The notes: generated by a model from the sequence alone, not told the origin. Positions 19,407-28,733 are shown, counted from the stretch's first letter. The stretch is DNA of 64,000 bases from [Ruminococcus] torques ATCC 27756 (GCF_000153925.1 NZ_DS264346.1:1700-65699); one strand, 5' to 3'. Made by a program: numbers and translations.

Positions 19407-20285
19407 ATGGTAAAAGTAATCGGAGTCAGATTTCGTACTGCCGGGAAAATTTATTTTTTTTCTCCCGGACAGTTTGATATTAAGCAAGGCGACAATGTGA
19501 TCGTGGAAACTGCCCGCGGCGTAGAGTTCGGGCGAGTTGTAAGCGGAGTAAAAGAAGTTGCCGAAGAAGATGTGATCCAGCCGTTGAAATCAGTGATCAG
19601 GATTGCGACTGAGCAGGATCAGAAAGTTGTAAATAAAAACAAACAGAAAGAAAAAGAGGCGTTTAAGATCTGCCTTGAAAAAATCCGTAAGCATGGACTG
19701 GAAATGAAATTAATCGACGTTGAGTACACTTTTGATGGGAATAAGATATTATTTTATTTCACAGCAGACGGAAGAATTGATTTTAGAGAGCTTGTAAAAG
19801 ATCTTGCCGCAGTATTTCGCACAAGGATCGAACTTCGTCAGATCGGAGTGCGTGACGAGACGAAGATCCGCGGGGGGATCGGTATCTGCGGGCGGCCGCT
19901 TTGCTGCAGCACATATTTGACTGAATTTTCCGCTGTGTCGATTAAGATGGCGAAAGAACAGAATCTGTCTCTGAATCCGACGAAGATATCAGGTGTGTGC
20001 GGAAGGCTTATGTGTTGTCTGACGAATGAAGAAGAGACGTATGAGATGCTTAACAGCCAGCTTCCGTCAGTCGGGGATGCGGTTACGACAAAAGACGGAC
20101 TTACAGGAGTTGTCCATTCATTGAGCGTTCTGCGCAGATTGGTAAAAGTAATCGTAAATTTGGAAAACGATGAGAAAGAGATCAGAGAATATATGGCGGA
20201 TGAGCTGAAATTTAAACCGAGACGAAAGAAACAGAAAGTTACAAAAGAAGAGATGAAGCAGCTTGCGGAACTTGAAAAGGAGTAG
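19407..20285 (+). CDS. ricT: PSP1 domain protein RicT (YaaT)
   Basis: In B. subtilis this protein joins RicA and RicF in an Fe-S-containing Y-complex that controls RNase Y cleavage, sporulation phosphorelay and competence. The 292-aa product has the PSP1 core and the conserved cysteine cluster CGRPLCCSTYL and CGRLMCCLTNEEETY, which binds an Fe-S cluster in the Bacillus protein. The ribosome binding site AAGGAG is 10 bases before the ATG, 4 bases after holB. RicA and RicF are not in this window. Confidence 0.92.
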   Translation: MVKVIGVRFRTAGKIYFFSPGQFDIKQGDNVIVETARGVEFGRVVSGVKEVAEEDVIQPLKSVIRIATEQDQKVVNKNKQKEKEAFKICLEKIRKHGLEMKLIDVEYTFDGNKILFYFTADGRIDFRELVKDLAAVFRTRIELRQIGVRDETKIRGGIGICGRPLCCSTYLTEFSAVSIKMAKEQNLSLNPTKISGVCGRLMCCLTNEEETYEMLNSQLPSVGDAVTTKDGLTGVVHSLSVLRRLVKVIVNLENDEKEIREYMADELKFKPRRKKQKVTKEEMKQLAELEKE

Positions 20286-20295
20286 GTAGCGGCAT

Positions 20296-21009
20296 ATGAG
20301 CGGACAAAAGAAGGGGAAAGAAGCGGTTCTTTTTCCGGGCGAGCGACTGGATGATCTGCAGCTTAACGGTCTTGAATTGATTCAGGATCCGAAGAAATTC
20401 TGTTTTGGCGTAGATGCTGTTTTTCTTTCGGATTTTGTGAAAATAAAGGCGGGGGAGCGGGCTCTTGATCTGGGAACAGGGAACGGGATTATACCGATAC
20501 TGTTGTCTGAAAAGACGCAGGGACGTCATTTTACAGGTCTGGAGATTCAGCCGGAGATGGCAGAGATGGCTCGAAGAAGTGTAGACTATAACGGTTTAGA
20601 AGATAAAGTGGATATTGTGACAGGCGACATCAAAGAGGCGGCGGAAATATTTAAGCCGGCCTTTTTTGATGTGATCACGACAAATCCGCCGTACATGATC
20701 GCAGATCACGGACTTCGCAATCCGGCGGACGCCAAGGCGATCGCACGGCATGAGGTGCTTTGTTCACTTGATGATATTTTGCGGGAGAGTATGCGCCTTT
20801 TGCAGGATAAGGGAAGATTTTATATGATACACCGTCCATTCAGGCTGACGGAGATTATGATTAAAATGAATTATTATAAAATTGAGCCGAAACGGATTCA
20901 GTTTATTTATCCGTATCTTGATAAAGAGCCGACGATGGTAATGATAGAAGGCGTACGCGGGGCAAAGCCGCGTATCACGGTAGAACCGCCGCTTGTGATT
21001 TATAAATAA
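20296..21009 (+). CDS. tRNA1(Val) (adenine(37)-N6)-methyltransferase TrmN6 (YabB-like)
   Basis: This 237-aa Rossmann-fold class I methyltransferase has the SAM motif LDLGTGNGIIPILL and the N6-adenine/amino catalytic motif NPPYM. It is a homologue of B. subtilis YabB by sequence type and by position (ricT, then yabB, then rsmI). It starts 10 bases after ricT. The substrate is inferred from the family, not proven for this clade. Confidence 0.85.
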   Translation: MSGQKKGKEAVLFPGERLDDLQLNGLELIQDPKKFCFGVDAVFLSDFVKIKAGERALDLGTGNGIIPILLSEKTQGRHFTGLEIQPEMAEMARRSVDYNGLEDKVDIVTGDIKEAAEIFKPAFFDVITTNPPYMIADHGLRNPADAKAIARHEVLCSLDDILRESMRLLQDKGRFYMIHRPFRLTEIMIKMNYYKIEPKRIQFIYPYLDKEPTMVMIEGVRGAKPRITVEPPLVIYK

Positions 21010-21150
21010 AAAGAAATGAAAAGGTAAAATAAATAAGAATTAAAAAGATATAAAAAAGAAATGAAAAAACAAATAAAGAAATAAAAAAATAGACAACAAG
21101 AAAAGAAAACAGAAAACAAAAAGAGACGAAGAGAAAAACAGGAGGGAAAG
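21010..21150 (+). repeat. Low-complexity polypurine spacer
   Basis: The gap between trmN6 and rsmI is about 140 bases of almost pure A and G on the coding strand, made of degenerate AAAGAAAT/AAAAATA-like units. There is no terminator or clear promoter. It ends in a strong ribosome binding site, AGGAGGG, for rsmI. Confidence 0.6.
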
Positions 21151-22011
21151 ATGGCAGGAACTCTCTATTTGTGTGCGACGCCCATCGGGAATTTAGAAGA
21201 TATTACATTTCGAGTTCTTCGAGTGCTTCGGGAGGCAGATCTTATCGCGGCGGAAGACACACGTAACAGCATTAGGCTTTTGAATTATTTTGAGATTGAA
21301 ACGCCGATGACGAGCTACCATGAATACAATAAATTTGATAAAGGAAGAGTGCTTATAGAGAAGCTTTTGGAAGGAAAAGATATTGCGCTTATTACAGACG
21401 CGGGAACGCCCGGGATCTCCGATCCGGGAGAAGAGCTTGTACGTATGTGTTATGAAGAAGGGATTACGGTTACTGCTGTTCCCGGAGCTTCGGCGTGTGT
21501 GTCTGCACTTACGATCTCGGGACTTCCGACAAGAAGATTTGCGTTTGAAGCTTTTCTGCCATCAGATAAAAAAGAGCGGGAAGCTGTCTTAAGTTGTCTG
21601 GAAAAGGAACAGAGGACAATCGTTTTGTATGAAGCTCCGCACCGTCTTATCAAAACATTGAAGATGCTGGGAGAGCGGCTCGGCGACAGGCGGGTAAGCG
21701 TATGCCGGGAACTGACAAAACGGCATGAAACTGTGTATAGATCGACTCTTTTGGAAGCGGTTTCTTATTATGAAGAAAATCTTCCGAAAGGGGAGTGCGT
21801 TCTTGTAATTGAAGGATTGAGCCGTGAAGAGATCGAGCAGGAAGAGCAAAAGAAGTGGAGTAATCTGTCGATCGAAGAACATATGGAGTATTATCTGTCG
21901 CAGGGAATCGATAAAAAAGAAGCGATGAAGAAAACCGCAAAAGATCGAGGAGTGCAGAAAAGAGAAATTTATAACTATCTTGAAAAACTAAAAAGTGGTG
22001 AAGGAAACTAA
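21151..22011 (+). CDS. rsmI: 16S rRNA (cytidine(1402)-2'-O)-methyltransferase
   Basis: This is a member of the tetrapyrrole (SIROHEME synthase-like) methylase fold that methylates C1402 in 16S rRNA. The N-terminus LYLCATPIGNLEDITFR and the segments AAEDTRNS, TDAGTPGISDPG and PGASACVSAL are diagnostic. The 286-aa length is normal. It is the last gene of the yaaO-holB-ricT-yabB-like cluster and ends at a bidirectional terminator. Confidence 0.95.
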   Translation: MAGTLYLCATPIGNLEDITFRVLRVLREADLIAAEDTRNSIRLLNYFEIETPMTSYHEYNKFDKGRVLIEKLLEGKDIALITDAGTPGISDPGEELVRMCYEEGITVTAVPGASACVSALTISGLPTRRFAFEAFLPSDKKEREAVLSCLEKEQRTIVLYEAPHRLIKTLKMLGERLGDRRVSVCRELTKRHETVYRSTLLEAVSYYEENLPKGECVLVIEGLSREEIEQEEQKKWSNLSIEEHMEYYLSQGIDKKEAMKKTAKDRGVQKREIYNYLEKLKSGEGN

Positions 22012-22052
22012 AAAATAACCGATACCGGAGGTTATCCGATATCGGTTATTTT
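22012..22052. terminator. Bidirectional terminator between rsmI and the ABC ATPase gene
   Basis: A 12-bp stem (AAATAACCGATA and TATCGGTTATTT) surrounds a 14-15 base loop, with A and T runs on either side, so it can end transcription from both directions. It overlaps the last codons of the convergent gene. Confidence 0.85.
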
Positions 22053-22685
22053 GCCGTCTTTCATAAATACGATCTTTTTGCCTAATGTGCGGGCTTCCAA
22101 AGGATCGTTTGTTACATATAAGACGGTAATTTTAAGTTCTTCGTTAATTTCGAGAATATCACAAAGCATCTCTTTTCTTCGTTCAGGATCTTGACGCGCA
22201 AAATCTTCGTCTACGAGGAGGACTTTCGGCTGGCAGACAATCGCGCGTCCGAGAGCGACTTTTTGCTTGTCTCTTTCAGAAAGCGCCTTGATCTTCTGCC
22301 CCAGAACTCCTGAAATCCCGAGAAGTTTGGCGGCATCGTTTACACGGCTGTCGATAATGTTGCGGGGAAAATCCCTCAGACGCAGACCGAGCGCCATGTT
22401 GTCGTAGGCGTTAAAATGCTTGTAAAGCGTATAATTTTGGAACGCCATCGCAAGCCGTCTGTCACGCGGCAAAATATCGTTTAATAATTCATCACTGAGA
22501 TAAATCTTACCGGAAGTGATATCCTCTAATCCGCCGATCATGCGGAGGATCGTAGATTTTCCGCATCCGCTGGGACCGTGAAGAGTAATGAATTCGCCGT
22601 TGTCAACACGAAGACTGACATCATTGACGGAGACGAAACCGTTTGAGTAAATTTTCGATAAGTGTTCTAATGTCACACTTGCCAT
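22032..22685 (-). CDS. Short MalK/MsmK-like ABC ATPase with degenerate catalytic motifs
   Basis: This 217-aa protein is the nucleotide-binding half of a sugar-ABC (MalK/UgpC type) ATPase, but it lacks the C-terminal OB/TOBE regulatory domain. Walker A (GPSGCGKST, residues 37-45), the Q-loop (Q83) and Walker B (VLLVDE, 155-160) are kept. The signature LSGGQ is replaced by LSERD (135-139), the D-loop region reads ARQD, and the H-loop histidine is Asn193 (YVTND). These changes should impair ATP hydrolysis, so it may be a nucleotide-binding regulator rather than a transporter motor. No permease gene is adjacent. The ribosome binding site is GGAGGTG, and a TATAAT-like -10 on the minus strand lies at 22706-22711. 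Confidence 0.8.
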   Translation of the reverse strand: MASVTLEHLSKIYSNGFVSVNDVSLRVDNGEFITLHGPSGCGKSTILRMIGGLEDITSGKIYLSDELLNDILPRDRRLAMAFQNYTLYKHFNAYDNMALGLRLRDFPRNIIDSRVNDAAKLLGISGVLGQKIKALSERDKQKVALGRAIVCQPKVLLVDEDFARQDPERRKEMLCDILEINEELKITVLYVTNDPLEARTLGKKIVFMKDGKITDIG

Positions 22686-22777
22686 AAAAACACCTCCATG
22701 ATCACATTATAGTAATATATTAGCATAAAGCGCCTCGGTCTACAATCCTAAACAAAAACCGATGTTCAAATACCGAA

Positions 22778-22871
22778 CCGACGTTCAAGTCTTAAGCCGA
22801 GCCATACTCAAATCTTAAATCGGACCGACGTTCAAGTCTTAAACCGAACCATATTCAAAGCCTTAAATAAA
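22778..22871. repeat. Two 47-bp tandem repeats built from about 23-bp subunits
   Basis: The gap between spmB and the ABC ATPase gene carries two tandem copies of a 47-bp unit starting CCGACGTTCAAGTCTTAA (22778-22824 and 22825-22871). Each unit splits into two diverged subunits of about 23 bases (consensus CC, variable, TCAA, variable, CTTAAA). A further partial subunit lies upstream at about 22759-22777. The repeats are non-coding in either direction. Confidence 0.85.
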
Positions 22872-22895
22872 ACCGGCACTTAGATGCTGCTCAGG

Positions 22896-23411
22896 TTATG
22901 CGAGGAGGACGCTTGCGGCAAGTCCCGCGAATGTAGCGATAAGCGCACCGGCGAGCGTGTAGCGGGATTTTTTGATTCCGGCAGTCATAAAGTAAACACT
23001 CATCGTATAGAAGATTGTCTCTGTACAAGACAGCGAGATCGATGCGATCATACCAAGACGGGAGTCTGTGCCGAATTGTTTGAAAATATCGAGGAGGAGT
23101 CCTGTCGCTGCAGACGAAGAGAACATTTTTACGATAGTAAGCGGAACGAGTTCGCCGGGAAAACCGATCCTTCCGGTAAAGTTTTCAAGCAGACCGGAAA
23201 TGAAATCAAGGAACCCGGAAGCGCGGAGTATTCCGACGGCCGCCATAAGTCCGATAAGCGTCGGCATGATCCGAACGACTGTAAAAAAACCGCTTTTTGC
23301 TCCTTTGATAAATGTTTCGTAAACATTGACCTTTGCGGACAGACCGTAAACGATGATGCTTAGTATAAGGAACGGAACAATATAGTTTGAAATATAGACG
23401 AGAAGCTGCAT
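22896..23411 (-). CDS. spmB: Spore maturation protein B
   Basis: This 171-aa membrane protein is of the SpmB/nucleoside-recognition (Gate) family. It starts MQLLVYISNYIVPFLILSII and carries the conserved segment SSSAATGLLLDIF. In B. subtilis SpmA and SpmB act together in spore-core dehydration. The ATG at 23411 is preceded by AAAGGAAGG. Its usual partner spmA is not adjacent; the next gene upstream is divergent. It supports a spore-forming host. Confidence 0.9.
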   Translation of the reverse strand: MQLLVYISNYIVPFLILSIIVYGLSAKVNVYETFIKGAKSGFFTVVRIMPTLIGLMAAVGILRASGFLDFISGLLENFTGRIGFPGELVPLTIVKMFSSSAATGLLLDIFKQFGTDSRLGMIASISLSCTETIFYTMSVYFMTAGIKKSRYTLAGALIATFAGLAASVLLA

Positions 23412-23551
23412 AATAAACCTTCCTTTACAGAATGTACGGATTATTTGATTATATGTACGGCAGGAAGATCCATTCCTAAAATAAGAAAAAGCAATGTATA
23501 TTAAGGCCGGATATAACATAGGATGCAGTAAAAGAAGATTCGGGGGTTATT

Positions 23552-25372
23552 ATGCCGATATGGAAATGTAACGGCAAAGAGAAAGTAAATAATAATCAAA
23601 AGAAACGAATATATTTCATAATTTTGAATCTTTTGCTCGTTATAATACTTGTATTTTCTGTGGCGTCAGTGGGCGGATGCTCAATGGAGAGTAAGCAGGG
23701 AGCAAAAGGTGCGAAAAGCGCAGGAAAAAGGCAAAGTGAAGATGCAAGATTTGAAGAATACACGGCGGAACTATTCTGCAAAGAAGTGTCGGCAAATACA
23801 GTGAGTCTGCATTATACGCTTAAAGCGCCGGAAAAATATGGGATTGAAGCAACTGACGCTACATTCGGTCAGTTTGAAAGAGAGCCGGAAGCAGTCAAGG
23901 CGGCGGCGGAAAATATGCGTCAGGCTCTTCTTGGATTCAACTATGATGATCTTAACGTACAAAATAAGATTACATATGACATTTTAAATTATCGGTTAAA
24001 GCTGATGAAAAAGAGCGCGGATTATACAATGTATGAAGAACCGCTCGGGCTTGTAAGCGGAGTGCAGACACAGCTTCCGGTAGTTTTATCAGAATATCGT
24101 TTTTATGATAAGGAAGATGTGGAAGTATATCTGGCGCTTGTAAGACAGACGGAAGAATATTTTGAAGAGATCATGATATTTGAAAAGAAAAAGGCAGAGA
24201 TGGGTTTGTTCATGCCGGATCAGGCGGTGGAAACAGTGATCGGGCAGTGCCGCGCCTTTTTGGAAATGGGGAACGGAAATTACTTGTATTCGACGTTTGC
24301 AGATCGAGTGATGGAATTAAATACATTGACAGAGAAAGAAAAAAGTGACTATATACAGGAAAATGCACTTGCAATATCCGATTATGTGTTTCCTGCGTAT
24401 GAGCGTATGACGGAGGAACTGGAACAGCTCAAAGGATCGGGTAAAAATGAAAAAGGTCTTGTATATTTTCCGAAGGGGAAGGAATATTACGAACTTCTTG
24501 CCCGGCAGTCAACCGGTTCAAGACGTTCGGTAGAGGAACTAAAAGATTTGACACGCAGACAGATAAACGAAGATCTTACGGCGATGGAGCAAGTGCTCGG
24601 TCTGACAACAAAGGAAGCTAAGGAAGCTGCGGCGGTGATCACAGATAAAAAGGCAGAGCAGATATTGGAACAGTTAAAAGAAGGATCGAAAACTGCGTTT
24701 CCGGAACCGCCTCAGACAAAGCTGGAAGTAAAGTATGTTCCGGAGGCAATGGAGGAACATCTAAGTCCTGCGTTTTACATGATACCCGCGATCGATAATT
24801 CACAGCAAAACGTGATCTATATTAACAGGGCGCGCATGGGAAACGATATGACGCTTTTTACGACACTTGCTCATGAAGGATATCCGGGACATCTTTATCA
24901 GACGATTTATTATGAAAGTACGCATCCTGATCCAATCAGAAGTCTTCTTGATTTCGGCGGATATGTGGAAGGATGGGCGACTTATGCGGAAATGGGCAGT
25001 TATTATCTGATGGGGCTTTCCAAAGAGCAGGCGACCCTTTTACAGAAAAACGCCTCTATCATACTGGCGCTTTATGCCCTTGCGGATATCGGAATCCATT
25101 ATGACGGGTGGAGCGTCGAAGATACGGAAGCATTTTTTAAAAACTACGGGATTACAGATAAAGATGCAGTCGGCGAAATCTATAAGCTGATCCTCGGTTC
25201 GCCTGCCAACTATCTGAAATACTATATCGGGTATGTAGAATTCCTTGAATTAAAGAAAATGTGGGTTGACGAGAAAGGAAAAGATTTCTTACAAAAGGAA
25301 TTTCATTCGGCTGTGCTGAAAATCGGACCTGCGCCGTTTGAAATAGTTGAAGATTATATGTGGAAAATGTAA
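23552..25372 (+). CDS. DUF885 family lipoprotein, predicted zinc peptidase
   Basis: This 606-aa lipoprotein has an N-terminal membrane segment ending in a lipobox-like SVGGC (Cys43). The DUF885 hallmark LAHEGYPGH (His441, Glu442, His447) and the later GYVEGWATYAE are present, consistent with a gluzincin-type metallopeptidase acting outside the membrane. The substrate is unknown. It is divergent from spmB and converges, with only 3 bases between stop codons, on the exonuclease gene, with no visible terminator. Confidence 0.85.
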   Translation: MPIWKCNGKEKVNNNQKKRIYFIILNLLLVIILVFSVASVGGCSMESKQGAKGAKSAGKRQSEDARFEEYTAELFCKEVSANTVSLHYTLKAPEKYGIEATDATFGQFEREPEAVKAAAENMRQALLGFNYDDLNVQNKITYDILNYRLKLMKKSADYTMYEEPLGLVSGVQTQLPVVLSEYRFYDKEDVEVYLALVRQTEEYFEEIMIFEKKKAEMGLFMPDQAVETVIGQCRAFLEMGNGNYLYSTFADRVMELNTLTEKEKSDYIQENALAISDYVFPAYERMTEELEQLKGSGKNEKGLVYFPKGKEYYELLARQSTGSRRSVEELKDLTRRQINEDLTAMEQVLGLTTKEAKEAAAVITDKKAEQILEQLKEGSKTAFPEPPQTKLEVKYVPEAMEEHLSPAFYMIPAIDNSQQNVIYINRARMGNDMTLFTTLAHEGYPGHLYQTIYYESTHPDPIRSLLDFGGYVEGWATYAEMGSYYLMGLSKEQATLLQKNASIILALYALADIGIHYDGWSVEDTEAFFKNYGITDKDAVGEIYKLILGSPANYLKYYIGYVEFLELKKMWVDEKGKDFLQKEFHSAVLKIGPAPFEIVEDYMWKM

Positions 25373-25375
25373 GAA

Positions 25376-26113
25376 TCAATTCCCTTTCAGTAATCTGTCG
25401 ATCAGCCTGGAAGCATCGCTTCGTGAAAGCGTTTCCGGATTATAAGAGAGCGCTTCTGCATTGCAAGAGAACGCTTCTGTATTATGAGAAAACGTTTTTT
25501 TATTTTTTGTCAGACGTTCAAGAAGAGCAAGCTGTTTTGGTGTGGCAGGCTGAGGCTTCCTGATCTTATATGTAAGCTGCGACGGTTTGAACGTCTTTGG
25601 ATTGTCAGGTTCAAAATAATGGGAGAGCGTCTGATATAATTTGGCAGTTGCAAGCGCGTCAAAATAAGCGCGGTGGGCTGCCTTATTTTCTATTTTATAA
25701 TGTTCGCATAAAGCGCTAAGGCTTTTGGATTCTAGTTCGGGATGCACTTTTTTGGCGATTTTTAAAGTATCGATCCCCATTTTTTCAAACGGAAGTCCTT
25801 CACGGGCAGCCGTACACTTTGTAAAACTGTAATCAAAGATGATGTTGTGACCTATGAGAATATCTTCTTCGCAAAAATCAATAAAGTCTGTGATAACAGA
25901 ACGGGCGGGACGAGCAGATGCGACCATATCGTTTGATATACCGGTTAGGCCTGTGATGGCGGGCGAAATGAGTTCCTGCGGTTTGATAAATTCCATAAAG
26001 CGTTCGCTGACTTTTCCGTCTCTGACTTTTAAAGCGCCTATTTCTATAATTTCATTGTTCATCGGATCTAACCCTGTTGTTTCAAGATCGAAGGCGATAT
26101 AAGATTTTAACAT
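25376..26113 (-). CDS. DEDDh 3'-5' exonuclease (DNA polymerase III epsilon-like)
   Basis: This 246-aa protein has the exonuclease domain at about residues 1-165. Its motifs are FDLETTG (Asp9, Glu11), IGHNIIFDYSF and the late HRAYFDA block of the DEDDh family. A second small module, PATPKQLALLERL...RSDASRLIDRLL, resembles a helical tail seen in phage and clostridial proteins. This module is split by a run of degenerate 7-residue repeats (FSHNTEA, FSCNAEA, LSYNPET, LSRSDAS). The start at 26113 has AAGGAG upstream; the frame extends further 5' without a site. It probably acts in DNA repair or proofreading as a stand-alone exonuclease. Confidence 0.88.
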   Translation of the reverse strand: MLKSYIAFDLETTGLDPMNNEIIEIGALKVRDGKVSERFMEFIKPQELISPAITGLTGISNDMVASARPARSVITDFIDFCEEDILIGHNIIFDYSFTKCTAAREGLPFEKMGIDTLKIAKKVHPELESKSLSALCEHYKIENKAAHRAYFDALATAKLYQTLSHYFEPDNPKTFKPSQLTYKIRKPQPATPKQLALLERLTKNKKTFSHNTEAFSCNAEALSYNPETLSRSDASRLIDRLLKGN

Positions 26114-26197
26114 TATAGTTCGTACTCCTTTTCGGGTGTATGTAAGCAGTTTCAGATACAGATCATTATACAGGAAAAAATGGAGAAAATCCAGAAA

Positions 26198-26242
26198 AAG
26201 GGGCAGGGAGTACATGACGCATGTTCGACCATGTACTCCCTG
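26198..26242 (-). terminator. Terminator of the glgC-glgD operon
   Basis: A perfect 13-bp inverted repeat (CAGGGAGTACATG and CATGTACTCCCTG) with a 13-base loop is followed, on the minus strand, by CCCCTTTTT. It lies 50 bases beyond the glgD stop. Confidence 0.9.
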
Positions 26243-26292
26243 AATAATCAAGAGGGAAAATCTTGAAGGTTTACATTCATTTATTTTAAAAC

Positions 26293-27417
26293 TTAAAGTT
26301 TATCGCCTCGTTTTACATATCCCGGTTTTTCAGGAGCGGCGATGATACGTTTTCCGCGGATGAGACGCGCATGTTTATCTACGACGAGATTTTCCGCATG
26401 AACGCCTTTTCCGATAACAACATCGGCAGATATGATACAATTCTTTACAATAGCGCCGGATTTGATAACACATCCTCTTCCGATGATGGAATTTTCAACT
26501 GTTCCTTCGATCAGGCATCCATTGGAAACAACAGAAGAAGTCACCTTGCTTCCTTCAAAATACTGAGTCGGACAGGAATCGTTCGTGTGCGTGTAGATCG
26601 GCCAGTCTTTGTCGAAAAGACTTCCGGCATTATTCAGGTCTACAAGAGACATATTTGCCTGATAATATGCGTTAAAATCATTAATGATCGCAAAGAACCC
26701 ACGGTGGGATACCGCACGAATATCAAGATTTTCGGATTCTTCATCAAGAATGTCGGCAAACGTGTACATAGATGATCTTTTGCTTGCTTTGCGAACAAGT
26801 TCGATGAAGAGATCTTTTTTCATAACATATGTATCCATGGAAATGTTGCGGTTTTTCGCATTTCCGTGATTCGGTTCGATTGCAAGAACTCCTTTTTGTT
26901 TGTTGATATTCAAAGCGTTACAGTTCAAAAAAGCGTCTTTGGCGTTATCGACCGAGTGATACATCATAGAGATGTCCGCGCCGGATTCGATATGAGCGTC
27001 GAGAAATTCGCTGTAATCAGCTTTGTAAACCATATAACTCGGAGCTATGACAACGTATTCATGAGGCATCTCCTCGAGGCACTCTATGTTTTCCATATAA
27101 GCGGTAATGTCGGTACTGTAAATGTCGCCGATCTGACCGTGTTCTGTATACATGATATTCAGACTGCCGCGTTTTGAGTTGATGTTGTAATGGCGGCCTG
27201 TTCCGAGGTGCTCTGTAAGGGAGCGAGGTTTTCTTCTGATAAATACTTCGATATTGTCAATTCCGCTGTTGCTCATATTAGAAATCGGAAAATCAATGAT
27301 GCGGTAACGTCCGAGGAAAGAGAAAGCGCCGACAGGACGAAAATCCTGAAGACCGTCTACTTTAATATGATTTCCGGCAAAATTTATAATTCCAAAAGCT
27401 CTGTTCATATTATTCAT
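26293..27417 (-). CDS. glgD: Glucose-1-phosphate adenylyltransferase subunit GlgD
   Basis: This is the second (regulatory-type) subunit of ADP-glucose pyrophosphorylase in Firmicutes. The 374-aa protein has a nucleotidyltransferase domain with a degenerate N-terminal loop ([17 protein letters not shown] in place of the GGRGSRL of GlgC) and a C-terminal left-handed beta-helix (hexapeptide repeats around [20 protein letters not shown]). Together with GlgC it makes ADP-glucose for glycogen. It overlaps glgC by 8 bases. Confidence 0.95.
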   Translation of the reverse strand: MNNMNRAFGIINFAGNHIKVDGLQDFRPVGAFSFLGRYRIIDFPISNMSNSGIDNIEVFIRRKPRSLTEHLGTGRHYNINSKRGSLNIMYTEHGQIGDIYSTDITAYMENIECLEEMPHEYVVIAPSYMVYKADYSEFLDAHIESGADISMMYHSVDNAKDAFLNCNALNINKQKGVLAIEPNHGNAKNRNISMDTYVMKKDLFIELVRKASKRSSMYTFADILDEESENLDIRAVSHRGFFAIINDFNAYYQANMSLVDLNNAGSLFDKDWPIYTHTNDSCPTQYFEGSKVTSSVVSNGCLIEGTVENSIIGRGCVIKSGAIVKNCIISADVVIGKGVHAENLVVDKHARLIRGKRIIAAPEKPGYVKRGDKL

Positions 27418-28549
27418 CCCCCTTTACACGTTTTGCCACAAGTTCGATATTCTTGCTGTCAGCGCTTCCGACAACGGCGTTTTTACCGATCTTGACACCG
27501 TCTGCAACGAGCGTGCGTGTAACGACAGCTCCTTCGGCAACTTCTGCCCCCGGCATAAGAACACTGTCTATAACCTGTGCTCCTTCGGCAACTTTTGCTC
27601 CTGTAAACAGGACAGAATTTTTAACTTTACCGTTGACAACGCAGCCTTGTGTGATAAAAGCGCGGTCAACAACAGCGTCGGCGCCGATATACTGCGGAAG
27701 AGCCGTTACGTCCTCTGTGTAAATCTTCCATGCCGGATCGTTCAGGTCAAGTGCATTGTTTTTGTCAAGAAGATCCATGTTTGCTTCCCAGAGGGAGTCG
27801 ATCGTTCCGACGTCTTTCCAGTATCCCTTATATTTGTAAGCGCAGAGCTTCTTCTCGTCATTGAGAAGCGCCGGGATAATGTCTTTTCCGAAATCGTGGC
27901 TGGAATCCGCGTTCTTCATATCGGCAAGAAGCGTTTTGCGAAGCAGTTTCCAGTTGAAGATATAGATACCCATGGAAGCAAGATTGCTCTTCGGGTGTTC
28001 CGGCTTCTCTTCAAATTCTACGATGCGTCCTGTTTCATCGGTGTTCATGATACCGAATCGGCTCGCTTCTTTCATCGGAACTTCAATGACTGCGATTGTC
28101 GCGTCGGCTTTACTCTCTTTGTGGAATGCGAGCATCCTTGCATAGTTCATTTTGTAAATATGGTCGCCGGAGAGAATAAGAAGATATTCCGGAGAATACG
28201 TGTCGATAAAGTCTATGTTTTGTGAAATCGCATCGGCAGTTCCACGGTAAACATCAAGATTGGCATCTGATTTTTCACGGGGCGGGAGTACATAGACGCC
28301 GCTGTCTTTCGCGTCCAATCCCCAACGTCTTCCGGCAGCTACATAGCTGTTGAGAAGAATGGATTCGTACTGAGTCAATACGCCTACAACGTCGATTCCG
28401 CTGTTGGCACAGTTGCTGAGTGGAAAATCAATAATCCGATATTTTCCGCCGTATGAAACAGCCGGTTTGGCGACTTTCTGGGTCAGGTCATGAAGACGGG
28501 AACCGCGTCCACCGGCCAAGATCATGGCTAACATATTATTTTGTTTCAT
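27410..28549 (-). CDS. glgC: Glucose-1-phosphate adenylyltransferase catalytic subunit GlgC
   Basis: The enzyme makes ADP-glucose from glucose-1-phosphate and ATP, the committed step of bacterial glycogen synthesis. The 379-aa protein has the pyrophosphorylase loop [13 protein letters not shown], the segment [15 protein letters not shown], the catalytic DHIYKMNY region and a C-terminal beta-helix. It is the first gene of a glgC-glgD operon; the branching enzyme glgB lies about 20 kb away at 48931. The ribosome binding site GGGAGGA is 8 bases from the ATG. Confidence 0.97.
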   Translation of the reverse strand: MKQNNMLAMILAGGRGSRLHDLTQKVAKPAVSYGGKYRIIDFPLSNCANSGIDVVGVLTQYESILLNSYVAAGRRWGLDAKDSGVYVLPPREKSDANLDVYRGTADAISQNIDFIDTYSPEYLLILSGDHIYKMNYARMLAFHKESKADATIAVIEVPMKEASRFGIMNTDETGRIVEFEEKPEHPKSNLASMGIYIFNWKLLRKTLLADMKNADSSHDFGKDIIPALLNDEKKLCAYKYKGYWKDVGTIDSLWEANMDLLDKNNALDLNDPAWKIYTEDVTALPQYIGADAVVDRAFITQGCVVNGKVKNSVLFTGAKVAEGAQVIDSVLMPGAEVAEGAVVTRTLVADGVKIGKNAVVGSADSKNIELVAKRVKGDE

Positions 28550-28582
28550 GCTTGAGTCCTCCCTTATAATTTACTCCCCTTT

Positions 28583-28612
28583 ATTATACAATTCTATTCG
28601 TGAAAATGCCAT
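28583..28612 (-). promoter_or_regulatory. Promoter of glgC-glgD
   Basis: On the minus strand a perfect -10 TATAAT (28583-28588) is preceded at 18 bases by ATGGCA (28607-28612). The start of transcription would be about 25 bases before the ribosome binding site. The roughly 90 bases between this promoter and the divergent MarR promoter are AT-rich and show nothing else. Confidence 0.6.
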
Positions 28613-28702
28613 ACTTTATTGTGCGAAATAGTAAAAAATTCGTCAAAATAGTATAAATTATAAAATAATACAGAAAATTGAAAAATAATACAGAAAAAAG
28701 GA

Positions 28703-28731
28703 TTGACATTAAAAATTTTGCTACATATACT
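28703..28731 (+). promoter_or_regulatory. Consensus sigma-A promoter of the marR-ABC exporter operon
   Basis: A perfect -35 TTGACA (28703-28708) and -10 TATACT (28726-28731) are separated by 17 bases. A MarR-type dyad lies immediately downstream. Confidence 0.85.
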
Positions 28732-28733
28732 AT

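Noticed and set aside
22778-22871. Possible CRISPR or attachment site
   Set aside because: There are only two contiguous copies with no spacers and no integrase or cas genes nearby.
22884-23363. Plus-strand frame of about 159 codons rich in Cys, Arg and Asp
   Set aside because: It is antisense to spmB, has no ribosome binding site, and its composition is that of a shadow frame.
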